A stretch of DNA of 5,737 nt from JAPLVS01 sp043809265 (GTDB taxonomy: Archaea > Iainarchaeota > Iainarchaeia > Iainarchaeales > DTGL01), in contig JAZDDY010000053.1 of NCBI GenBank assembly GCA_043809265.1, forward strand, positions 1 through 5,737, given 5' to 3'. The translations under genes and the position numbers were made by a program. Below the pieces are notes generated by a model. It was not told the DNA's origin. It did no database searches and worked only from the letters and a program-made list of their open reading frames with translations. Shown here in pieces: positions 1 through 5,101 of the stretch (within the stretch, counting starts at the first letter, position 1; each line of letters starts with the position of its first letter).

Positions 1-1
1 A

Positions 2-541
2 CTGGGCATAAAAAAGCCGGGCATCCTTTTCTTCGGCTTTGTGCGCCCCTACAAGGGCCTCGAATTCCTGCTTAGGGCGATGCCTGAAGTGCTTGCTGAA
101 AAAGACATCGAACTGCATATCGTTGGCGAATTCTGGGAGCCCAAGGAAAAATTCACAGCGCTTATTGAAGAACTCGGGATTTCAAAAAACGTGAAAATAG
201 TCGACCGCTATGTTTCTGACGAAGAGGCCGCACTTTATTTCACTGCATGCGATGCCGTGGTTTTGCCATATGTTTCTTCCACCGAATCAGGAATCATCCA
301 GCTTGCGTTCGGCCACAACACCCCAATTATAACCACAAGCGTGGGCGGCAACGTGGACTTGATTGAAAACAGAAAAAACGGCCTGCTTGTCCCTGCACAG
401 GACCCTGAAGCGCTGGCAAAAGCGATCCTGGAATATTACGGCAAAGGCTACGAAAAGAAATTCAAAAAGGCCATGCTCGGGGGCATGAAAAAATTCGAAT
501 GGACAAAGAAAAAAGAGAATGCGGTCTTTGGCCTATTTTGA
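2..541 (+). CDS. Glycosyltransferase family 4 (GT-B), C-terminal part, 5' end outside the window
   Basis: This is the C-terminal, nucleotide-sugar-binding half of a GT-B glycosyltransferase. The frame is open from position 2, so the GTG at 41 is internal and the real start lies off the left edge; 179 residues are visible. They begin with a beta strand and the family block FFGFVRPYKGLE (donor-site Arg and Lys), followed by an IVGEFW strand. Near the end come the donor-binding segment SSTESGIIQLAF, then TTSVGGNVDLIE and NGLLVPAQDPEALA. E95 (visible-fragment numbering) is the first Glu of the usual E-x7-E, but the second position is F103. From memory, a GT4 subgroup with an SGIIQ/SGVIQ block also lacks that Glu. 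The protein ends shortly after a FEW motif with TGA at 539-541, overlapping the convergent reductase by 9 bp. The enzyme is expected at the cytoplasmic face of the membrane, extending a glycan. Sugar and acceptor cannot be told. Confidence 0.9.
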   Translation: MGIKKPGILFFGFVRPYKGLEFLLRAMPEVLAEKDIELHIVGEFWEPKEKFTALIEELGISKNVKIVDRYVSDEEAALYFTACDAVVLPYVSSTESGIIQLAFGHNTPIITTSVGGNVDLIENRKNGLLVPAQDPEALAKAILEYYGKGYEKKFKKAMLGGMKKFEWTKKKENAVFGLF

Positions 542-1492
542 AAGCTCTTTTTTCCAGTAATCGACAAGGTCTGAAAGCGTGCGCTCAAACTTGATTTCAG
601 GCTTCCAGCCAGTGGCCTTCCTCAGCTTGTTGTTGCTTCCGACGGCGTAAGGCACCTCAATCCTGACAATCTTTTCCTTTTTTGTTATTGTCTTCACTTT
701 TTTTTCGGAAATGCCTGAAACCATTTCAAGCACTTTGCCCATCTCGTGGCCTTTTCCCGAACACAAATTGTATGGCTCGCCCGGCCTGCACTTGTTTGCA
801 GCAAGCCAGAAACCTCTCGCCGCATCCCTTACATCAGTAAAATCCCTTACGGCGCTAACCGCGCCTGTCTCGATCACTGGTTCCCTTTTTCCCAAGTCTA
901 TTTCCGCAACCTGTTTTGCCCAGTCGCTGCACGCAAACTCCGAAGGCCTGCCAGGGCCGGTAATATTGAAAGAGCGCAATATCACAACCTTCAGGCCGTA
1001 ATTGCTGTAATAGTTGCGGCCGAGCATTTCCATTGCAAGCTTGCTTACCGCATAAGGGTTCATTGGATTGGGTTCCTGCTTTTCCGTTATCGGCAACTCG
1101 CTTTTTTTCACAGCGCCGTAAACTTCCCTAGTGCTGGAAAGCAATACTGTCGCGCCTGGGGCGTGCTTGCGGACCGCTTCCAGCAGGTTGAGCGAACCCA
1201 AAAGGTTCACCCTGACAGTCTTTTCAGGGATAGTCCATGAAAGATAAACGTTTGCAATCGCTGCAAGATGGAAAACAATGTCCGGCCTGACATCCATCAC
1301 AATCGAATTGAGCCTTTCGGCATCGTTGATGTCGCATTCAAGGATTTTGATGCCACTTTTTTCAATCCCGGGAAAATCAGCCTTCTCGCCCGGAAGGATT
1401 GTGCCGAAAACCTCGGCTTTCCCTGCAGACATTGCCTCGCCTGCGAGGTGTTTTCCAATGAAACCGCCTATCCCAGTTATCAAAACGCGCAT
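533..1492 (-). CDS. rmd: Rmd-type NAD(P)-dependent reductase, probable GDP-4-dehydro-6-deoxy-D-mannose reductase
   Basis: This is an extended short-chain dehydrogenase of 319 residues, the usual length for the family. Visible motifs are the dinucleotide-binding G7-x-x-G10-x-x-G13, HLAA at 75-78, the catalytic S119/S120/T121 region, and Y147-x-x-x-K151. Also present are RSFNITGPG near 173 and VRDFTDVRD at 215-223. The last two blocks, with SDWAKQVAEI between them and YNLCSG after, are characteristic of Rmd rather than of GDP-mannose 4,6-dehydratase or GDP-fucose synthase. Known Rmd enzymes reduce the 4-keto group of GDP-4-keto-6-deoxy-D-mannose to give GDP-D-rhamnose. Next to a ColD-like dehydratase it could instead reduce a 3-deoxy intermediate, so the symbol is provisional. 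I prefer the ATG at 1492 to the TTG one codon upstream; GGTGG at 1497-1501 is a possible but close ribosome site. It is the last gene of the minus-strand run, 43 bp after the GT4 gene, and converges on the first gene. Confidence 0.85.
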   Translation of the reverse strand: MRVLITGIGGFIGKHLAGEAMSAGKAEVFGTILPGEKADFPGIEKSGIKILECDINDAERLNSIVMDVRPDIVFHLAAIANVYLSWTIPEKTVRVNLLGSLNLLEAVRKHAPGATVLLSSTREVYGAVKKSELPITEKQEPNPMNPYAVSKLAMEMLGRNYYSNYGLKVVILRSFNITGPGRPSEFACSDWAKQVAEIDLGKREPVIETGAVSAVRDFTDVRDAARGFWLAANKCRPGEPYNLCSGKGHEMGKVLEMVSGISEKKVKTITKKEKIVRIEVPYAVGSNNKLRKATGWKPEIKFERTLSDLVDYWKKELSK

Positions 1493-1502
1493 CAAGCCAC
1501 CG

Positions 1503-1515
1503 TTTAAAGTTTAAA
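1503..1515 (-). promoter_or_regulatory. Tandem TTTAAA boxes upstream of the reductase gene
   Basis: Two copies of the palindromic hexamer TTTAAA (1503-1508 and 1510-1515), separated by one base, lie 10-23 bp before the reductase ATG. The upstream copy is centred about 20 bp before the start, slightly close for an archaeal TATA box. It may be a weak promoter element, an operator-like repeat or chance AT-rich spacer. Confidence 0.25.
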
Positions 1516-1524
1516 GCCCATCAC

Positions 1525-1533
1525 AATAAAAAA
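1525..1533 (-). terminator. T-rich tract after the GT4 gene, possible terminator
   Basis: Two bases after the GT4 stop codon (TAG, 1538-1536), the minus strand reads TTTTTTATT. Archaeal RNA polymerase can terminate at such T tracts without a hairpin, and I see none here. The same tract lies about 37 bp before the reductase start, so it could equally be an AT-rich promoter element for that gene. Confidence 0.25.
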
Positions 1534-1535
1534 GC

Positions 1536-2627
1536 CTATAGGTTGGAGTAAAGTGAAATCAATTCCCCGGCTATCCGCCGAGGCGAAAACCTTTTAGAAA
1601 ACGCAATCGCATTCTTTCTTTTTCCGGCAAGCTGTTTTTCAGGCATTCCGGAAATATCCTGCAATTTTGAAGCCACTTTTCCGGTTTCATGGAAATCCAG
1701 CAGGAAACCGTTCTTTTCATTTTCCAAAAAAGACTCAAAGGACGGGATTCTGCTGAGCACTGGAACGCAGCCAGAAGCCATTGCCTCGATGGTGCTTATG
1801 CCAAAGGACTCGTAATCGGATGCGGAAACGAAAAATTCGGATTTTGACAAAAGCGAATGCAATTCGCTGTCGTTCACGACGCCGAGGAAGAAAACCTGTT
1901 TTGAAATCCCCTCTTTTTCGGCTTGAGCCTTAAGGCCCGGCAGAAGGCCCTCAAAATCGTTTCCGGCAATGTACAGCTTCGCCTTTTTTCCCTTAAAGGC
2001 CTTGGCAAAGGCTTCAATCAGGAGATCGACGCGTTTGTTTTTGCTGAGCCTGCCTACAAACGCAAAAGAGCCTTTTTCCTTTTTTCCGGGACTGAAAGAA
2101 TCGGTTTCCACAGGCACCGGAATCAATGCCAGCTTTTTGTCAGGCACGATTTTTTTGAAAAGCCCAAAATCATGGCCGCTTATCACGACAACCTTGTCCG
2201 CAAGGCGGAGAAGGAGGCGGTTCCAGAAATAAAAATAAAGCCATTTTATTGGATTAGAACCAGTGTGGAAAATACCGCCATACGAGCCGATAACAACAGG
2301 CTTATTATGTATAAACTTTGAGAGGAGTGCCAGGTCTGAAAAAAAACCGAGGCCGTGCACATGAATCACATCCGCATCGCGCGCGTGCTTAAGGGCGCCG
2401 AAGGCGATTTTATACGGCCCAAAATCAAGGAATGGAATGCGGATTATGTCAATGCCCCTGAACTCTTCACAGGCAGGCAGCTTTTCGCTTGCATGCGCGC
2501 ACCTGTCAAGGCAGACCACCCTGCATTCGTGCCCAGCCTTCACGATTTCGATGCAGGATTCTTCCAGCGAGCGCTCCATGCCGCCTATGCACGGCCTGAA
2601 ATGGTGCATTAAGTGCAGTATTTTCAT
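1536..2627 (-). CDS. Glycosyltransferase family 4 (GT-B fold), complete
   Basis: This is a retaining GT-B glycosyltransferase of 363 residues, a normal length for GT4. The N-terminal acceptor domain opens with a KILHL strand and the glycine loop G15-G16-M-E-R, followed by DVIHVHG at 86-92. The C-terminal donor domain starts near 187 with FAFVGRLSKNKRVDLLIEAF, which carries the phosphate-contacting R193 and K198, and then LYIAGND. It contains the complete E273-x7-E281 donor motif (YESFGISTIEAMASG) and ends with NGFLLDF and a terminal helix. There is no signal peptide or membrane segment, so it should be a cytoplasmic, membrane-associated enzyme adding one sugar to a lipid-linked or surface glycan. 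It lies 59 bp after the GT-C gene and 43 bp before the reductase, all on one strand. TATA-like boxes just upstream suggest it may also have its own promoter. The ATG start is directly followed by the first beta strand, as usual. Donor sugar is not identifiable; the neighbouring GDP-sugar genes make a GDP-deoxyhexose a reasonable guess. Confidence 0.92.
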   Translation of the reverse strand: MKILHLMHHFRPCIGGMERSLEESCIEIVKAGHECRVVCLDRCAHASEKLPACEEFRGIDIIRIPFLDFGPYKIAFGALKHARDADVIHVHGLGFFSDLALLSKFIHNKPVVIGSYGGIFHTGSNPIKWLYFYFWNRLLLRLADKVVVISGHDFGLFKKIVPDKKLALIPVPVETDSFSPGKKEKGSFAFVGRLSKNKRVDLLIEAFAKAFKGKKAKLYIAGNDFEGLLPGLKAQAEKEGISKQVFFLGVVNDSELHSLLSKSEFFVSASDYESFGISTIEAMASGCVPVLSRIPSFESFLENEKNGFLLDFHETGKVASKLQDISGMPEKQLAGKRKNAIAFSKRFSPRRIAGELISLYSNL

Positions 2628-2642
2628 TCAAGACAGCCCTTT

Positions 2643-2671
2643 ACATATAAATTGCATTTTGGGTTTATAAA
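2643..2671 (-). promoter_or_regulatory. Probable TATA boxes upstream of the GT4 gene
   Basis: The 59-bp gap between the GT-C and GT4 genes holds a perfect palindromic TTTATAAA (2664-2671) and, read on the minus strand, ATTTATATGT (2643-2652). Their centres lie about 40 and 21 bp before the GT4 ATG. The first would give a leader of about 14 nt, with only a weak AGGG as ribosome site. The second would give a near-leaderless message. Either would let the GT4 and reductase genes be transcribed separately from the upstream pair. Confidence 0.45.
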
Positions 2672-2686
2672 TGGGTTTTGGTACTG

Positions 2687-3814
2687 TCACAGCCCGATAA
2701 GCGCGTTCCAATCAGGCATGGAGGAAACTGAATAATAGTAGGCAACTGCCATAAGCCAGAACAGGAGGACGGCCGCCGCTGCCAGCATAGCCTTCTTTCC
2801 CTTGAGCGCGAAAATGCCTTTGGAAAGGAAAAGAATGAATGCCGGCATGAGTGGAAAAAGATAGCGGAAAGAGAAAAGCATCGGCGCCTTGAGCGAGCCG
2901 AGGGCAAGGATTGCCGCAGAGACAATGAAAAAGAAGGCGATGAATTTTGAGGAATCGCTTTTTTCTTTCCAAAAAAGGAACAGACCGTATGACGCCAGGC
3001 CCAGAACTAAAGGCACAGCCAAAAGCAGCGGAGGGAAAAAATCAATCGCGCTTGAAATGTTGACGCCTACCACAAACTTGTAGAGCGCATAAGGGTAAAT
3101 TGCCGGGTTGAATGCCGAGCCTGCGTAATACTGGCTTTTCGAAAAATTGCCGAACTGCGAAAGCGCCAGCGGCAGGAGCAGGGCGAACAGGAGGAATACA
3201 AGCGAGATGCCTGCAGCGCATTTTTTGAAATAATCCTTTTTCCTGAGAAAAATCAGGGCAAACAGGGCAGCGGCAACCGCATACGCCCAGCACACATAAT
3301 TGATGAAGCCCATCAAAACAAGCGAAATGCAGAGGGCAGCCAACGGCTTCCATGAGAATTTTTTGAGCAGCGAAATAATTGCAATCATTGCCGCAAGGCA
3401 CAAAACTAGGAGGAAAATGTACTGGCGCAAATTTACTGAATAGAAGACATTGAGGGGATTTAGGGCAAAAAGGAGCGTTGAGAGAAGCGCTTCCCTTTCA
3501 GGGAAAAAGTTTTTGGCAAGGAGATAGAAAAGGAAAACTGCCAGAACGCCGGCAAGCGCAAACACGATCCTTGCGCCGAACGCCCCGAAAAACGAGATTA
3601 TCGGCACCATGAAAATATATGAAAGCGGGGGATAAAAGTCCGAATTGGAAAATAACAGGGCGTCGCCGAAGCTTTTGGTGACCCTTATTGTGAGTTCCTC
3701 GTCGACACCGGGCTGCCGGTCTGCGAGATTGAAAACCCTGAGGCTAAAAGCGAGCAGGAGGATTAAGGCCAAAAAAAGCAGTTTTTTTTCCTGAAAAACG
3801 TTTTCGGGTTTCAT
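2687..3814 (-). CDS. GT-C multi-pass membrane glycosyltransferase, GT39/PMT-like
   Basis: This is an integral membrane protein of 375 residues with roughly ten to twelve hydrophobic segments (for example about 11-29, 82-100, 132-150, 156-190, 198-218, 260-282, 289-305, 318-336 and 341-361). The pattern fits the GT-C superfamily. The first segment is followed by an external loop with the acidic cluster D38-E39-E40, the usual catalytic or metal-binding position. Next comes YPPLSY at 61-66, NPLNVFYSVNLRQY at 119-132 (family pattern P-x-x-x-x-x-S-x-x-x-R-x-Y), and a late FRYLFPLMP at 316-324. Such enzymes use a polyprenyl-phosphate-linked sugar on the outer face of the membrane and transfer it to protein or glycan. 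The ATG overlaps the TGA of the preceding gene (ATGA, 3811-3814), so translation is probably coupled. The protein stops right after the last membrane segment and lacks the soluble tail found in many relatives. Donor and acceptor are unknown; the divergent DPM1-like gene may make the donor. Confidence 0.85.
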   Translation of the reverse strand: MKPENVFQEKKLLFLALILLLAFSLRVFNLADRQPGVDEELTIRVTKSFGDALLFSNSDFYPPLSYIFMVPIISFFGAFGARIVFALAGVLAVFLFYLLAKNFFPEREALLSTLLFALNPLNVFYSVNLRQYIFLLVLCLAAMIAIISLLKKFSWKPLAALCISLVLMGFINYVCWAYAVAAALFALIFLRKKDYFKKCAAGISLVFLLFALLLPLALSQFGNFSKSQYYAGSAFNPAIYPYALYKFVVGVNISSAIDFFPPLLLAVPLVLGLASYGLFLFWKEKSDSSKFIAFFFIVSAAILALGSLKAPMLFSFRYLFPLMPAFILFLSKGIFALKGKKAMLAAAAVLLFWLMAVAYYYSVSSMPDWNALIGL

Positions 3815-5028
3815 TTTTTTCCGACCGTTTCGCCGACAGCCTTTATTACCCTGTCAAGGTCTGCCTGCACAAGATACTGATGGCAGCCGAGATAAAAGCC
3901 GTGCTCGCCTGCATGCGCCGCATTTGGCAACAATCCCTCATATTTTTTCCGCAGGTAAACATATTGGGGCTGGTGGAATGGGACGCAGCCGAACAAAGGC
4001 CTGGTTTCTATGCCCTGTGCCTCCATTTTGTCCCTGAATTGCCTCCTGCTGATTTTTTCAGGTTTTTTTATGATGACCGGGTAGCCCAAATAATCGTTGT
4101 CTTTCGAAAAGGATGGCAATTGCAGGAGGTCCGAGAATTTCTGCAGGCCCTCGTTAAGGTACTTTACATTTTCCTGCCTTTTCTTTTTGGTTTCATCGGC
4201 TTTTTCGAGCTGGCCTATGCCGACCGCAGCGCTCAATTCTGTGGCCCTGAAATTGTAGCCTATGAATTCCATTGTGAACCTTGCGTCCACATCTTCGAGC
4301 GCAATGCCTTTGCTCTTGAGCAATGCAGAAAATTCTTTTGAGGGTTCCCTTTGCGAGGCGTTCTTCCCATAGGACTTGAGTTTCCTGAACATTGAAACCA
4401 TTTCCTGGTCGTCTGTGCCTAGCGCGCCCATCTCGCCGGCCTGAATATTGTGGGAGATGTAAAAAGAAAAAGCGCTCAAATCGCCGTAAGAGCCGATTTT
4501 TTTGCCCTTGAAAACAGCGCCGTGGGATTGGGCGCAATCGCTGAAAAGGACCGCCCCTGCCTTTTTTGCTGTTTTTTCCATTTCAAGGATGTCTGCGGAA
4601 AAGCCCATTAGGAACACAGGCATCAATGCCCCGCATTCCTGCGCCGCAGGGCTTTCGAAGAACTCCTTTAGTTTTTCAGTTGAAAGGTTTAGGGTGGAAA
4701 GGTCAATGTCCGCAAAAGCAGGCTCGAAGCCTGTGAGCTTTATGGCATTAATCGGGGCGGCAAAAGTGAGCGGGTTTGTGAGCACAAGCGGCTTTTTTTT
4801 AGGGTCGAGCCTTCCGCCCTGTTTCAACGCCTCGAAAGCGCAGATTTCGGCTGAAGTGCCGGAGTTGAAGGCGACCGCATTCGTTCTCTGCACATATGCC
4901 GCGAATTTTTGCTCGAACTCTTCGACCATTTTCCATTCCGAAAGCCTGTTGGAATCAAGGACTTTGCCAACGAGCTCGCGCTCCCTGGCGCCGACCTTGA
5001 AATCGCCTATGAAAACCTTTCCCTGCAT
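3811..5028 (-). CDS. DegT/DnrJ/EryC1/StrS-fold PLP enzyme with His for Lys: ColD-like sugar 3-dehydratase
   Basis: This is a fold-type I PLP sugar enzyme of 405 residues. Visible motifs are the phosphate loop S56-G-T-S, D164 with Q167 (FSDCAQSHGA, pyridine-ring contacts) and FSFY at 187-190. The block YISHNIQAGEMG at 190-201 follows, then YNFRATELSAAVG near 258, GIETRP at 339-344 and FYLGCHQ at 378-384. The internal-aldimine lysine position is H193 (codon CAC, 4452-4450). In known enzymes this exchange marks 3-dehydratases such as ColD, which removes the 3-OH of GDP-4-keto-6-deoxymannose using PMP. The cysteines (63, 132, 165, 348, 382) do not form the iron-sulfur cluster of E1/RfbH. The C-terminal FYLGCHQ also resembles ColD's FVGNHQ, as I recall it. 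An ATG at 5070 would add 14 residues, but I prefer 5028: it has GGTG 5 nt upstream and the family domain begins just after. It is the first gene of the minus-strand run. An aminotransferase role is unlikely without the lysine. Confidence 0.85.
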   Translation of the reverse strand: MQGKVFIGDFKVGARERELVGKVLDSNRLSEWKMVEEFEQKFAAYVQRTNAVAFNSGTSAEICAFEALKQGGRLDPKKKPLVLTNPLTFAAPINAIKLTGFEPAFADIDLSTLNLSTEKLKEFFESPAAQECGALMPVFLMGFSADILEMEKTAKKAGAVLFSDCAQSHGAVFKGKKIGSYGDLSAFSFYISHNIQAGEMGALGTDDQEMVSMFRKLKSYGKNASQREPSKEFSALLKSKGIALEDVDARFTMEFIGYNFRATELSAAVGIGQLEKADETKKKRQENVKYLNEGLQKFSDLLQLPSFSKDNDYLGYPVIIKKPEKISRRQFRDKMEAQGIETRPLFGCVPFHQPQYVYLRKKYEGLLPNAAHAGEHGFYLGCHQYLVQADLDRVIKAVGETVGKK

Positions 5029-5033
5029 AAGAA

Positions 5034-5037
5034 CACC
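5034..5037 (-). promoter_or_regulatory. Ribosome binding site that decides the dehydratase start
   Basis: On the minus strand GGTG sits 5 nt before the ATG at 5028. No comparable element supports the earlier in-frame ATG at 5070, which lies only a few bases from TATA box B. This favours the 405-residue product over the 419-residue one. Confidence 0.5.
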
Positions 5038-5045
5038 GTTAAGCC

Positions 5046-5060
5046 AAATATTATTAAAAG
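5046..5060. promoter_or_regulatory. TATA-like box A in the divergent intergenic region
   Basis: AAATATTATTAAAAG is an AT-only core centred near 5053. It is about 25 bp from the minus-strand start and about 49 bp from the plus-strand start, mirroring box B. The CCAAA on its left could act as a BRE for plus-strand transcription. That would give the GT2 gene a leader of roughly 23 nt that includes the GTGATC ribosome site. It is a weaker match to the archaeal consensus than box B. Confidence 0.4.
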
Positions 5061-5072
5061 AAGCCTGCATCG

Positions 5073-5083
5073 TTTTTATAAAT
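5073..5083. promoter_or_regulatory. TATA box B in the divergent intergenic region
   Basis: TTTTTATAAAT contains the palindrome TTTATAAA (5075-5082), a typical archaeal TATA box. Its centre is about 23 bp before the plus-strand start (5102) and about 50 bp before the minus-strand start (5028). At the short distance it would give a leaderless plus-strand mRNA. At the long distance it would give a minus-strand mRNA with a leader of about 24 nt that includes the GGTG ribosome site. The A-rich CATAA that lies upstream in the minus direction looks more like a BRE than the opposite flank. Direction is therefore uncertain. Confidence 0.55.
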
Positions 5084-5090
5084 TATGGGC

Positions 5091-5096
5091 GTGATC
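5091..5096 (+). promoter_or_regulatory. Ribosome binding site of the GT2 gene
   Basis: GTGATC matches the 3' end of 16S rRNA (complement of GATCAC) and lies 5 nt before the ATG at 5102. It supports that start and argues for an mRNA leader rather than a leaderless transcript. Confidence 0.6.
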
Positions 5097-5101
5097 CTGA
5101 A

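Noticed and set aside
41..541. GTG at position 41 as the start of the first gene
   Set aside because: The frame is open to the left edge, and the residues before it (LFFGF) form the conserved strand of the GT4 donor domain. The GTG is an internal Val codon.
746..1240. Long plus-strand open frame of 164 codons opposite the reductase gene
   Set aside because: It is fully antisense to a gene with clear Rmd motifs, and its translation shows no recognisable domain. It is a shadow frame.
2624..2689. Frame of the GT-C gene stays open for 20 codons past its TGA, ending in a TGA that overlaps the GT4 ATG, suggesting readthrough or recoding
   Set aside because: A 20-codon open run is common by chance. 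The stretch contains the TATA-like boxes and encodes nothing recognisable, and I see no recoding element.
3880..4341. Plus-strand open frame of 153 codons opposite the PLP enzyme
   Set aside because: It lies antisense to conserved DegT-family blocks, and its product has no recognisable motif. It is a shadow frame.
4792..4801. Run of eight T within the PLP enzyme, and similar A/T runs elsewhere, as possible frameshift sites
   Set aside because: The frame continues through conserved family motifs on both sides. The run simply encodes lysines, and I see no sign of a disrupted frame.
5029..5070. N-terminal extension of the PLP enzyme from the ATG at 5070
   Set aside because: The 14 extra residues have no family counterpart. 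This ATG almost abuts TATA box B, and the ATG at 5028 has a GGTG ribosome site.
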